Notes under the pieces: model-generated
The model's input: only the letters and a program-made list of their open reading frames with translations
What the model was told of the DNA's origin: nothing
The model's database searches: none
From: Dyella sp. S184
GTDB lineage: Bacteria; Pseudomonadota; Gammaproteobacteria; Xanthomonadales; Rhodanobacteraceae
DNA length: 64,000 nt
Assembly (NCBI RefSeq): GCF_009766065.1
Contig: NZ_LMUE01000002.1
Span: 742,514-806,513, forward strand
Reading direction: 5' to 3'
Part shown: in pieces, positions 8,826 to 18,005 of the stretch
Layout: every line of letters starts with the position of its first letter
Position numbering within the stretch: position 1 is the stretch's first letter
Program-made: the position numbers and the translations under genes

Positions 8826-10574
8826 ATGACCAACACACAAGCCTCGTCCCGGAAGCACAGCCAAGCAGCCCATACGCGTATCCGCACGCTCTGTCGGTCA
8901 GCGTGGGGTGGGCTGCGCATCTTCGTGCTGCTGGTGGCAGTCGCATTCGCGACCAGCGCAGCCGCAGCAACCGGCCCCGATGCGGTCAAGACCCGCGCCT
9001 ATATCGATCACGCGTGGGACACCCTGACGCGCTCGCTGGATGATTGCTCGGCGCTGGCCGACAGCAAGGTGGGCACGCACTCGGTGCTCTATCTGCCCGC
9101 GCAGATGCCGGTGCCGGAGCAGCTGCGCGGAATCGTGAAGCGCTGCGGTGTCGCCCTGCGTACCTTGCCACGCGTCATCGACAAGCTCGGCGACATCGAC
9201 CCCGCGCAACTGCCTGTACAGGGGTTGCTCTATCTGCCCCATCCTTACGTCGTGCCCGGTGGCTTCTTCAATGAGATGTACGGCTGGGACAGCTATTTCA
9301 TCGTGCTGGGACTGGTCGCCGACCACCGCACCGAACTCGCCCGCGACATGGTCGACAACGCCTTGTTCGAGGTCGAGTACTACGGCGGAGTCCTGAATGC
9401 GAACCGCACCTACTACCTCAGTCGTTCGCAGCCACCTTTTCTTGGCGCCATGATGTCCGCGGTACTCGGCGATCCGGCCAGCTTTCACAGCAAAGCGGAT
9501 GGGCAGGCATGGCTGGCGCAGGCGTACCCCCTGGCCGTGCGCAACCACGATATCTGGACGCGCGCGGATCACCGTGCCGGCGATACCGGCCTGGCACGCT
9601 ACTTCGACCTGGGCAGTGGCCCGGTGCTTGAAGCACGCGACGCCGACTATTACCGTGGCGTGATCAAGTGGCTGCTGGCGCATCCTTCGGATAATCCCAG
9701 CTACCTGGTGAAAGCATCGCAACATCCCGATGACGCCGAAGCCGCGCAGCTGAAATCGGAGAGCTGTGATGTGCGTACTTCGAAGGTATGCGCCGATGCG
9801 TGGCTGAGCGGCTTTCGGTTGAGCGCCGATTACTACCTGGGTGATCGCGCCATGCGCGAATCGGGCTTCGACGTCAATTTCCACTTCGGCCCATTTGCCG
9901 GATCCACTCATCACTACGCGGCGGTGGGCCTGAACAGCCTGCTCTATCGCTATGAAACGGATCTGCACGACTTTGCGCTGCAACTCGGCAAGCCGGCCGA
10001 GGCCGCGCACTGGGCAAACGTCGCACAGGCGCGCAAGCAGGCCATGGATCGCTACCTGTGGCACCCCGATGCGGGCATCTACATGGACTACGACTTCGTT
10101 GCCGGGAAACCGGCGGCCCACCCTTACATCACGACTTTCTATCCGCTCTGGGCACACACGGCTTCCGCTCAGCAGGCCAGCGCGGTGCGCGACCATCTTT
10201 CGATCTTCGAGCGATCAGGCGGCCTCTCCATGGACGATCAGCCGAGCGGCGCGCAATGGGACGAACCCTTCGGCTGGGCACCCACCAACTGGCTCGCTGT
10301 CGCCGGCCTCGATGCCTATGGCTTCCACGACGACGCGCGCCGCATCGCCAGCAAGTTCTGCGCAACCATCGATCGTGGCGTTGCCGCGGACGGCACAATT
10401 CGCGAGAAGTACAACATGGTGCTCGGCAATGCGGACGTCCATATCAGCGCCGGCTATACCCAAAACGTCGTCGGCTTCGGCTGGACAAATGGTGTGTACC
10501 TGAAGCTGCAGGAGCTCCTGCATGGCGACGCCACACCCACGCCTTCCGTACCGGCAGACAACGCGATGAAGTGA
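8826..10574 (+). CDS. treA: Periplasmic trehalase, GH37
   Basis: Both GH37 signatures are present: PGGFFNEMYGWDSY at residues 144-157 and QWDEPFGWAPTNW at 477-489. The enzyme hydrolyses alpha,alpha-trehalose to two glucoses. The N-terminus has a long basic region followed by the hydrophobic stretch FVLLVAVAFATSAAAA, a signal peptide for export. I chose the ATG at 8826 because it gives a plausible signal peptide. The frame is open back to TTG 8748 and ATG 8751, which overlap the stop of the previous gene and cannot be excluded. The length (582 residues) is normal for bacterial TreA. Its place behind two GH65 genes and an importer suggests joint use of trehalose-like sugars. Confidence 0.93.
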   Translation: MTNTQASSRKHSQAAHTRIRTLCRSAWGGLRIFVLLVAVAFATSAAAATGPDAVKTRAYIDHAWDTLTRSLDDCSALADSKVGTHSVLYLPAQMPVPEQLRGIVKRCGVALRTLPRVIDKLGDIDPAQLPVQGLLYLPHPYVVPGGFFNEMYGWDSYFIVLGLVADHRTELARDMVDNALFEVEYYGGVLNANRTYYLSRSQPPFLGAMMSAVLGDPASFHSKADGQAWLAQAYPLAVRNHDIWTRADHRAGDTGLARYFDLGSGPVLEARDADYYRGVIKWLLAHPSDNPSYLVKASQHPDDAEAAQLKSESCDVRTSKVCADAWLSGFRLSADYYLGDRAMRESGFDVNFHFGPFAGSTHHYAAVGLNSLLYRYETDLHDFALQLGKPAEAAHWANVAQARKQAMDRYLWHPDAGIYMDYDFVAGKPAAHPYITTFYPLWAHTASAQQASAVRDHLSIFERSGGLSMDDQPSGAQWDEPFGWAPTNWLAVAGLDAYGFHDDARRIASKFCATIDRGVAADGTIREKYNMVLGNADVHISAGYTQNVVGFGWTNGVYLKLQELLHGDATPTPSVPADNAMK

Positions 10575-10652
10575 CACTCACCCGATCCACCCGCGACAAC
10601 TACTCATCATCCGGCGCGACTACATCGAACCAGCGACACGGGAGGAAACACC

Positions 10653-11729
10653 ATGCATGCACCACGTCTTCCACGCATCCTGTCCGGCATCATGCTGTGC
10701 GCAGGCATGTCGGGTACGGCAGCGCTCGCACAGACTTCGCCGCCTGGGGTGCAGGCCGACGGTAGTGTGACCTCGCCCACGGGAACCGTGCCTTATTCGG
10801 ATCTCGCATCCCCGCAAGCGCGGGCGTTCTTTCCGAAGATGCTTGCCGCCGGCAGCAAGGCGCCGCCGCTGACGGCGCCGATCGCGCAGAGCCGCGCGTT
10901 CTACGACCGCATGAACAGCGATCGGGCCGCGCGCATGGAAAAGCTGTACCCGGTGAAGATCCATGCCGAAGTCATCGCCGGCGTCGGCACCGATGTCGTG
11001 CTTCCCGTGCAAGGCGTGGCCCCGGAGAATGCGCACCGTGTGCTGATCAATCTGCATGGCGGTGCCTTCCTGTGGGGTGCGCACAGTGGCGCCTTGGTCG
11101 AATCCATCCCGATCGCCAGCATCGGCCGCATCAAGGTCATCGGTGTCGACTATCGGCAAGGCCCGGAGTACACCTTCCCCGCCGCCAGTGACGACGTGGA
11201 GGCGGTCTATCGCGCGCTGCTCAAACAGTACAAGCCGGCCGAGATCGGCATCTACGGATGCTCCGCCGGCGGCGTGCTCACCGCCGAAGCAGTCGCCCGC
11301 TTCATCACCGACAAGCTGCCGGTGCCGGGCGCCATCGGTACCTTCTGCGGATCGCTGACCGACCTGGGCGGCGATTCCTCCTACATCGCTCCACTGTTGA
11401 ACGGCCAAGGCGTCCCGGCGCACCCACTCGGCCTGATTGATCTGCCCTATTTCCATGGTGCCAATCCCAGGGACCCGCTGGTGCAGCCGGGCCTTTCTCC
11501 GGCGTTGCTGGCGAAATTCCCTCCCACCTTGCTGATCACCGGCACCCGCGACATGGCGATGAGCTCGGTGGTCCATAGCCAGCAGCTGCTCGACCGTGCC
11601 GGGGTTCAGACCGAGCTGCATGTGTGGGAAGGCATGTGGCACTCGTTCTTCTCGGACCCGGAGCTGCCTGAATCCCGCGAAGCCTATGCCGTGACGGCGA
11701 GATTCTTCGACCGCGAGCTGGAGCATTAG
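10653..11729 (+). CDS. Secreted alpha/beta-hydrolase, HSL-type carboxylesterase
   Basis: A 358-residue protein with a signal peptide (cleavage near AALAQ). The hormone-sensitive-lipase fold is marked by the oxyanion motif HGGAF at residue 135. The nucleophile is in GCSAG (S204), and the likely acid D300 (GTRDMA) and base H330 (WHSFF) complete the triad. It is an esterase or deacetylase acting outside the cytoplasm. It is the last gene of the GH65-trehalase unit, 78 bp after treA, with GGAGGAAA before the ATG. By context it may strip acyl groups from glucosides or trehalose esters, but no substrate can be read from the sequence. Confidence 0.82.
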   Translation: MHAPRLPRILSGIMLCAGMSGTAALAQTSPPGVQADGSVTSPTGTVPYSDLASPQARAFFPKMLAAGSKAPPLTAPIAQSRAFYDRMNSDRAARMEKLYPVKIHAEVIAGVGTDVVLPVQGVAPENAHRVLINLHGGAFLWGAHSGALVESIPIASIGRIKVIGVDYRQGPEYTFPAASDDVEAVYRALLKQYKPAEIGIYGCSAGGVLTAEAVARFITDKLPVPGAIGTFCGSLTDLGGDSSYIAPLLNGQGVPAHPLGLIDLPYFHGANPRDPLVQPGLSPALLAKFPPTLLITGTRDMAMSSVVHSQQLLDRAGVQTELHVWEGMWHSFFSDPELPESREAYAVTARFFDRELEH

Positions 11730-11812
11730 GGCACCAGGCCAACGACGACAGCCTTTGCCCCGCGGCGTGTGGCCGGGTATTCTCTGGTGTATCGACAGCC
11801 ACGCGCAGTGCC

Positions 11813-13207
11813 ATGAACCCACAGACTGTCCTGGTCATTGATGACGAACGCGATATCCGCGAGCTGCTGACCATCACGCTGGGCCGGATGGACCTGAAGG
11901 TTGACGCCGTAGGCACCGTGACCGAAGCACGCCGCGCACTGGCCGAACGCAGCTACGATCTGTGCTTCACCGACATGCGACTGCCCGACGGCAACGGTCA
12001 GGAGGTGATCGAACTGATCGCTGAGACCTGTCCGGATACCCCGGTGGCGATGATCACCGCTTACGGCAATGTCGATGCCGCAGTGAATGCCCTGAAGGCC
12101 GGCGCGTTCGACTTCGTCTCCAAGCCGGTCGATATCCAGATGCTACGCGGACTGGTGCGAACCGCGCTGCGGCTGGCCGAGGAGAAGCGCAACGGTGGCG
12201 GCGCGGCCAAGACCGGCGATTCCAGTGAGCGCCTGATCGGCAACTCGGCGGCGATGCAGCAGGTGCGCGCCACCATCGCCAAGCTGGCGCGCAACCAGGC
12301 ACCGGTCTATATCGCGGGCGAATCCGGCGTGGGCAAGGAACTGGTAGCCCGGCTGATCCACGAGCAAGGCCCACGCGCAAGCGGTCCGTTCGTGCCGGTC
12401 AACTGCGGCGCGATCCCCTCCGAGCTGATGGAAAGCGAATTCTTCGGCCATCGCAAGGGCAGCTTCACCGGCGCCGGCGCCGACAAGGAAGGTCTGTTCC
12501 AGGCCGCCCAGGGCGGTACGCTGTTCCTTGACGAGGTCGCCGAACTGCCGCTGCACATGCAGGTGAAACTGCTGCGCGCCATCCAGGAAAAAGCCGTGCG
12601 CCCGATCGGCGGCCGCGACGAAATTCCGGTCGATGTGCGCATCCTGTCCGCCACCCACAAGAACCTCGGACAGTTGGTCGAGCAGGGCCAGTTCCGCCAG
12701 GATCTGTTCTATCGCATCAACGTGATCGAGCTGCGCGTGCCGCCGCTGCGCGAGCGTCGCGGCGATGTGCCGCAGCTGTCCGCCTTCATCCTGCAGGCGC
12801 TGGCCGGCAAGAGCGGCGAAGGCATCGGCCAGCTGTCGCCGGCGGCACGCGAAGCACTGGACGCGTATGAATTCCCCGGCAACGTGCGTGAGTTGGAAAA
12901 CATCCTCGAGCGCGCGATGGCGATGTGCGACGGCAGCAACATCGATGCTGTCGACCTGATGCTGCCGCAACGTGGCGCACGCCAGCCGTCGATTGCGGAA
13001 GTGCATGGCGCCAGCCGTGAGGCTCCGGTCGCACCACCCGCCGCCGGTGCCGATGGCGGCCTCGACGACTACATCAGCAATATCGAGCGCACCGCCATCG
13101 TCAAGGCACTGGAAGAATCGCGCTACAACAAGACCGCCGCCGCACGAAAACTCGGCATCACCTTCCGCGCGCTACGCTACAAGCTGAAGAAGCTCGGCAT
13201 CGACTGA
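11813..13207 (+). CDS. pilR: Sigma54-dependent response regulator, PilR-like
   Basis: This is a 464-residue NtrC-class activator: receiver domain (phospho-acceptor D54 in FTDMRLPDGNG), AAA+ domain with Walker A GESGVGKE near residue 170 and the sigma54-contact loop GSFTGA near 216, then a Fis-type HTH. The GSFTGA variant and the C-terminal FRALRYKLKKLGID closely resemble PilR, the activator of type IV pilin transcription. Unlike the usual pilS-pilR arrangement, no cognate kinase precedes it; the nearest kinases are the separate operon at 15.9-19.8 kb. A related regulator with another target, for example the adjacent permeases, is possible. Confidence 0.85.
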   Translation: MNPQTVLVIDDERDIRELLTITLGRMDLKVDAVGTVTEARRALAERSYDLCFTDMRLPDGNGQEVIELIAETCPDTPVAMITAYGNVDAAVNALKAGAFDFVSKPVDIQMLRGLVRTALRLAEEKRNGGGAAKTGDSSERLIGNSAAMQQVRATIAKLARNQAPVYIAGESGVGKELVARLIHEQGPRASGPFVPVNCGAIPSELMESEFFGHRKGSFTGAGADKEGLFQAAQGGTLFLDEVAELPLHMQVKLLRAIQEKAVRPIGGRDEIPVDVRILSATHKNLGQLVEQGQFRQDLFYRINVIELRVPPLRERRGDVPQLSAFILQALAGKSGEGIGQLSPAAREALDAYEFPGNVRELENILERAMAMCDGSNIDAVDLMLPQRGARQPSIAEVHGASREAPVAPPAAGADGGLDDYISNIERTAIVKALEESRYNKTAAARKLGITFRALRYKLKKLGID

Positions 13208-13249
13208 TGCGCAGCAGGTTGTTCCCGGTTCTGTCCGAACCACCCTTGC

Positions 13250-14521
13250 TCACATCGAACGTGTCGCCTCCACCGGCGCTACGGCGGCCGCACGCCGCGC
13301 CGGACCAAGCACCGCCAACTGGCCGAGCAGCCATAGCAGCACCGCCCCGATCCCGAGCAACCACAGCGGCATCCGAGGCAGCTCCCAATACGTCATCAAC
13401 GACAGGTTGGCCGCCACGCCAAGTAGCGTACCCAGCGCGATACCACCACTGACGATCAGGAAGTTCTCGGCCTGGAAATAGCGCAGGATGTCGCCGCGCG
13501 TCGCGCCGAGTGCCCGTCGGACACCGATCGAACGACGGCGCTGGCCCACCCAGAAGCTGCTCAACCCGACGATGCCACCGGCTGTCGCCAACAGCAGCAG
13601 CACACAGACAATGCCCATCATGATCGCCACGCCACGATCGGTGGCATAACCCTGCGCGCGGGCCACGGCCAGTGCGATCACTCCGTCATCGGTGCTGATC
13701 AGACGCAGGCGATTCTGTGCAAACAAAGCCGTGGGCGCCGCATGCATCACCGCAGGTAGCTGCTCCGGTTGCGTGCGCACAAGATAAATCACCCCATCGG
13801 GATTGTCGTAACGCGAGGGCAGCAGGACCGTATCTTCGTCGATCGAACGCGTGGTACTGCCAACGTAGGCACCTTCCAGTCGATCGACGATGCCGACAAT
13901 CGTACTCGGCCCATCGTCGCTCAGATAGATCGTTCTGCCCAAGGCCGATCCATCCGGAAAAAGCTTGTAGGCCAGATCGCGCGTAATGATGATCACCGCA
14001 GGAATCAACTTGTCGTAAGGCCCGAGGCTGCTGATCTCGTCGGCGCGAAAATTGCGGCCGGCCACCACGGCTATACCGAAAGTATCCAGTGCATGTTGAT
14101 CCGCAAAATAAGAGATTGCGAACTGTGGTTTTCTCGTCTGGTCCACTTGATGCTTGATGCGAACCAGTCCACCCCAGCCACCGAACGGGTAAGCCTGACT
14201 GGCAAACGCATCGCGCACGCCCGGCAGGTTACGCAACGTGGCCAGGTCGGCACGCATCTGCGCATCGATATGCGCTCCGTCCGGGTGACCGATCCATTCG
14301 TTCTTGATGACTAGCAGATGTGCTTCGTCGGTACCTGTCGGTCGTGACAGGTGCACCACTCGTGTCTTGACGATAAACAGCGCGTTGCTGACGACCGCAA
14401 GGGTCAGGGCGATCTGCAGCACGATAAGCGCGGTAGCCATTTTGTGCCGGCGCAGCGCGGCAAGAATTGGCCGGATCTGCAGGCGGGATCGAAGCAGGCT
14501 CGTCGAGGCGCGGTCATCCAT
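13250..14521 (-). CDS. FtsX/MacB-family ABC transporter permease
   Basis: A 423-residue permease with one N-terminal membrane segment (about residues 28-50), a large periplasmic MacB-type core region, and three C-terminal membrane segments. The cytoplasmic loop RRRSIGVRRALGATRGDILR is the hallmark of this family. It begins inside the end of the upstream permease gene (8-bp overlap), so the two are translated together and probably form a heterodimer. No ATP-binding subunit or membrane-fusion protein lies next to it. The role (export of a peptide, lipid or drug, or mechanotransmission) is undetermined. Confidence 0.85.
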   Translation of the reverse strand: MDDRASTSLLRSRLQIRPILAALRRHKMATALIVLQIALTLAVVSNALFIVKTRVVHLSRPTGTDEAHLLVIKNEWIGHPDGAHIDAQMRADLATLRNLPGVRDAFASQAYPFGGWGGLVRIKHQVDQTRKPQFAISYFADQHALDTFGIAVVAGRNFRADEISSLGPYDKLIPAVIIITRDLAYKLFPDGSALGRTIYLSDDGPSTIVGIVDRLEGAYVGSTTRSIDEDTVLLPSRYDNPDGVIYLVRTQPEQLPAVMHAAPTALFAQNRLRLISTDDGVIALAVARAQGYATDRGVAIMMGIVCVLLLLATAGGIVGLSSFWVGQRRRSIGVRRALGATRGDILRYFQAENFLIVSGGIALGTLLGVAANLSLMTYWELPRMPLWLLGIGAVLLWLLGQLAVLGPARRAAAVAPVEATRSM

Positions 14522-15845
14522 TGGACTTCAGCTGCCACGCCGGCTGTACCTGTGCGGCGCGCCAGGTGGGATAAAGCGCCGCGATCAACGTGGTGGCCAC
14601 CGCGACCAGCACCGTCAACAGCAGCAATGACGCATCCAGATGCGCCAGCCTGGCAATCTGCGGCTCGAACACCAGACCGATGCCGGCCATGCCCAGCGCC
14701 GTCAGCAGCAATCCCAGTAGGCCGCCAACGAACCCTATCGCCGCCGCCTCCGTCAGAAACTGGCGATAGATTGCCCCTCGCGATGCACCCAGGGCACGAC
14801 GCACACCGATTTCCGGCGCGCAGCGCATGAATCTGGCCAACATCAACCCCACCACGTTGACAAGGCAGATCAGCAGAAAACTTACAGAGACGATCAACGA
14901 CAACCAGGACGCCTGCGGCACCACATGATTGAGATACAAGCCCAGCCACTGCCTGACGTTGCTCAGCCGCACGTTGGGCGCCCAAGTGAAGCGGCCAATG
15001 CGTTGCTGCTCGGCGGCATAGTTGTGCAGATACTCGCGATAACGCTCGGCGTCAGCACGCGTGGGCAGTTCTACCCATGCGTCGATCCACGCACATTCGC
15101 TGTGCAGCTTGCTGTTCCAATCCGCAAAATCAGGATTACTGGTATCCGCACTGCAATAGAAGTTGCCGCTGGTGTCTTTCTGCAGGTCGATGGCACGACT
15201 GAACGGGATGTAGATCTGCCTGGGATGGCTGAAGGGATAGAAGGCGCTGCTCACATCAAAAAACCGCGGGAGCGGGTTCCACTCGTCCAGCACACCGACG
15301 ATGCGATAGTTATGCATGTCCAGGTTGATCTCGCGACCCACGCTGTTGACGCCCCCGAACAACTTTTGATTGAGTGCCGCACTGATGACCGCCACCGCGG
15401 CGCGATGATCGTCATCCGTCGCTGCCCAACTGCCGCCGAAACGGAACGGTACATCGAACATCGCGAAGAAATCGCTGCTTATCGCATCACCCTCTTGCGA
15501 GAACGGCTGTCGCTGGACGTCATCCGGCAATACGGTCCATCTGGCCGGATAGATCAGCGTCTGTCGCCGCGCCTGCCGTGCCTGCAGGAACGCCACGGCA
15601 TCCGTGTAGCTCAGCAGCATGGGAGGCTCGCCCTTCCAGTCGTGTACGGGGCCGAAACTGTCGACCTGCGGCACGAACAGCTGGCTCGATTTCCAAGGGA
15701 TCGGGTCACCCGCGGTCGCCCGAAAGACCGCGTAAGTGACCATGCAGATGGCTACGCCTAGACCCATCAGCACCACCACGAGTGCCGTCAGGGCCTTGCT
15801 GCGCCGACAACTGCGCAGGGCCAGATCGAAGTAGTAGGTCAACAA
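14514..15845 (-). CDS. FtsX/MacB-family ABC transporter permease
   Basis: A 443-residue partner of the following permease with the same plan: an N-terminal membrane segment (ALVVVLMGLGVAICMVTYAV), a periplasmic MacB-type domain, then three membrane segments with the loop PEIGVRRALGASRGAIYRQ. The two share topology but little sequence outside the loops, as expected for a heteromeric MacB-like pair. Its start lies 48 bp downstream of the hybrid-kinase stop on the same strand, so it may be read from the sensor operon. The ATPase must be encoded outside this region. Confidence 0.85.
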   Translation of the reverse strand: MLTYYFDLALRSCRRSKALTALVVVLMGLGVAICMVTYAVFRATAGDPIPWKSSQLFVPQVDSFGPVHDWKGEPPMLLSYTDAVAFLQARQARRQTLIYPARWTVLPDDVQRQPFSQEGDAISSDFFAMFDVPFRFGGSWAATDDDHRAAVAVISAALNQKLFGGVNSVGREINLDMHNYRIVGVLDEWNPLPRFFDVSSAFYPFSHPRQIYIPFSRAIDLQKDTSGNFYCSADTSNPDFADWNSKLHSECAWIDAWVELPTRADAERYREYLHNYAAEQQRIGRFTWAPNVRLSNVRQWLGLYLNHVVPQASWLSLIVSVSFLLICLVNVVGLMLARFMRCAPEIGVRRALGASRGAIYRQFLTEAAAIGFVGGLLGLLLTALGMAGIGLVFEPQIARLAHLDASLLLLTVLVAVATTLIAALYPTWRAAQVQPAWQLKSNG

Positions 15846-15892
15846 GCACAGCTCCCTGGATGACTCGTCTGCGCACGTACGAGACGGCCGGT

Positions 15893-17455
15893 CTAGCTAC
15901 CGCTGTTGGCCGCCCGCAGTGCCTTGCGCAGTGTACGCAACAACACCAAGGTGGTAACCGGCTTGTCCATCACATAGAGATGTTCCAGTGGCGGCAGTTC
16001 GTGCAGGTCGGGTGGCTCGCCGGGACGCGCCAGCAGTATCACGGCACCGCTGTAGCCCTGTTCGATCAACGCAGCCAGCGTGCGCACGCCAGTGAACAGG
16101 TTCATGTCCGCATCCAGCACCACCAGGTCGGGCAGACCACCGGCCTCGATCCATTGCAGCGCGGCCGTGCCACTCTGGCTGGCGTGCGTCTGGTAACCGT
16201 AGGCATCCAGCGTATCGGTCAACAGTGACAGCTGGCCCGCTTCCTCCACTACCACTAGTACGCGCTCAGCCGCGCCTTCGAGGCCGTCCTGTTCATCCAA
16301 CTGGTCGGCATCGGTGACCAGTTCCTCCAACGGGATATACAGGTCGAAACGGGTACCACGGCCTGGGCCGCTGTCTACCCGCATCACGCCACCGTGGCTG
16401 CTGACGATGCGCTTGCATGAAAGCAGGCCCAGTCCAGTACCGGCCTCCTTGGTGGTGAAGAATGGCTCGAACAGATGCTCCAGCACGGACTGATCCATGC
16501 CTGGGCCGCTGTCGATCACGCTGATCCGCAGGTAGTGACCCAGTCGCGGTTGCTCTTCCGGCATAAAGAAGTCTGCTGCCAGCTGCGTCTGCGAGGTCTC
16601 TATGCGCAGGTTGCCGCCATCCGGCATCGCCTGGATCGCATTCAGGCACAGGTTGAGCAGGCATTGCTGCAGCTCGGTATGGTTTCCCTCGAACGACAGT
16701 TCCGGATCCTCGATCACCATTTCCATGGCCACCGTACGTGGCACGCTGCCCTGCATCAGCAGGTCGAACGCACTGAACAGCGCACCCAGCCGCACTTGCT
16801 CCGCGCGTCGCGCACCACGTGCGAACGACAGCATCGACTGCACCATGTCCAGACCGCGCTTGCCACAATCACGCACCAGTTTGCCCAGCCGCGCCAAGCG
16901 GGGATCGTCCTGATAATCCTGCAGGCTGTCGCCAGCCAGCAGCAGCGGTTGCAGCAGGTTGCGCAGATCGTGACTGAGGCCACCAGCCAGCATCGCCAGA
17001 CTCTCGAAGCGTTGCGCGCGGATCAGTTCCCCCTCGGCGCGACGATTGGCCTTGCGTGCCTCGACTTCGGTGAGCGCACGACGCACCGCACTGGCCAGTC
17101 GGGCCGGATTCTGCTTGAGAATGTAGTCGGTGGCACCCTTGCGCAACGCCGCGATCGCCGCCTCTTCGCCCAGGGTTGCGGAGACGAAAATGAATGGAAG
17201 CTCCTCGTCGCGCTGACGCAACAGCTCGAGCGCATGCTCGCCGGAAAAGCCGGGCATGCTGAGATCGGACAACACGATATGCGGCTTGAACTCATCCAGC
17301 GCAGCGACGAAGCGCGCCTCATCGTCGACCAGCTGCACTTCGTAGGCGATGCCATCGTTATCGAGCTCAGCCAGCACCAGCTCGGCATCGAGCTGGCTAT
17401 CCTCGACCTGCAACACCCGGATGGTCGGCATGGTACGAAGCTGCCGGTTTGGCAT
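15893..17455 (-). CDS. Hybrid histidine kinase, receiver-kinase-receiver
   Basis: The order is an N-terminal receiver (VLQVEDSQ, phospho-acceptor in IVLSDLSMPGFSGEHA, lysine in YILKQ), a dimerisation/phospho-acceptor helix with GGLSHDLRNLLQ, a HATPase domain (NLCLNAIQAMPDGG, DSGPGMDQ, GTGLGLLSC) and a C-terminal receiver. The C-terminal receiver keeps LDAD and DKP but has VVVEE where an acidic DD pair is usual, so its phosphorylation is uncertain. There is no membrane segment. I prefer the ATG at 17455 because GTGAGA precedes it; an in-frame ATG at 17431 and a GTG at 17527 after AGGGGA are alternatives. It is the third gene of a kinase-regulator-kinase operon. Confidence 0.85.
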   Translation of the reverse strand: MPNRQLRTMPTIRVLQVEDSQLDAELVLAELDNDGIAYEVQLVDDEARFVAALDEFKPHIVLSDLSMPGFSGEHALELLRQRDEELPFIFVSATLGEEAAIAALRKGATDYILKQNPARLASAVRRALTEVEARKANRRAEGELIRAQRFESLAMLAGGLSHDLRNLLQPLLLAGDSLQDYQDDPRLARLGKLVRDCGKRGLDMVQSMLSFARGARRAEQVRLGALFSAFDLLMQGSVPRTVAMEMVIEDPELSFEGNHTELQQCLLNLCLNAIQAMPDGGNLRIETSQTQLAADFFMPEEQPRLGHYLRISVIDSGPGMDQSVLEHLFEPFFTTKEAGTGLGLLSCKRIVSSHGGVMRVDSGPGRGTRFDLYIPLEELVTDADQLDEQDGLEGAAERVLVVVEEAGQLSLLTDTLDAYGYQTHASQSGTAALQWIEAGGLPDLVVLDADMNLFTGVRTLAALIEQGYSGAVILLARPGEPPDLHELPPLEHLYVMDKPVTTLVLLRTLRKALRAANSGS

Positions 17456-17551
17456 GGTAATTCTCACGACTTCACTTGCCTGTATCGGCGCTATGCGCCT
17501 CTCGCGAGCCGCACCTTCGCTGCTCACGTCCCCTGTAACATCGTAACCCTT

Positions 17552-17998
17552 TCAATCCTTCTCGGGTGCCTGATTCAGCACCGCCCAGAACTGTCCCAAT
17601 GTGCGCACCGCTTCGAAGAACTGATCTACGTCAACAGGCTTGATCACATACGCATTGGCGCCCAGGTCCCAACTGCGCGCCAAATCGCTCTCCTCGCGCG
17701 AGGAGGACAGGATCACTACCGGAATCCGTCGCATCCGCTCGTCATCACGCATGTGGGTCAACACGTCGAGTCCGTTCATGCGCGGCATCTTGATGTCCAG
17801 CAATACCACGGCAGGATCGCCTGGCTCGCGCGTGGCCCACGCCCCACGCGAGTAAAGATAGTCCAGACATTCCACGCCGTCTTCCACGTGCACGACCGGA
17901 TTGGCCAGATGAGCCTCGTTAAGCGCATCGATCGCCATCTCGGCATCAGCGTGGCTGTCTTCAACCAGTAAAATGGTGCGTAGCTCTTTCTTGATCAT
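17552..17998 (-). CDS. Single-domain response regulator (CheY/Rcp1-like)
   Basis: A 148-residue stand-alone receiver starting MIKKELRTILLVEDS. The acidic pocket (ED), the phospho-acceptor aspartate in VVLLDIKMPRMNG (about residue 66), the switch serine in ILSSSREE and the lysine in YVIKPVD are all in place. The insertion around SRGAWATREPGDP is typical of Rcp1-type regulators paired with phytochrome-like kinases. It has no output domain, so it probably shuttles phosphate between the upstream membrane kinase, 7 bp away, and the downstream hybrid kinase. I chose ATG 17998 because the longer frame would run into the kinase gene. Confidence 0.9.
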   Translation of the reverse strand: MIKKELRTILLVEDSHADAEMAIDALNEAHLANPVVHVEDGVECLDYLYSRGAWATREPGDPAVVLLDIKMPRMNGLDVLTHMRDDERMRRIPVVILSSSREESDLARSWDLGANAYVIKPVDVDQFFEAVRTLGQFWAVLNQAPEKD

Positions 17999-18005
17999 GT
18001 CGGTC

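Noticed and set aside
7399..8970. 523-codon antisense frame over GH65 copy 2 and treA
   Set aside because: Both overlapped genes have catalytic signatures; this frame has none.
16475..17971. 498-codon open frame antisense to the hybrid kinase and receiver
   Set aside because: Crosses two well-supported genes on the other strand and is His/Gln/Arg rich without motifs.
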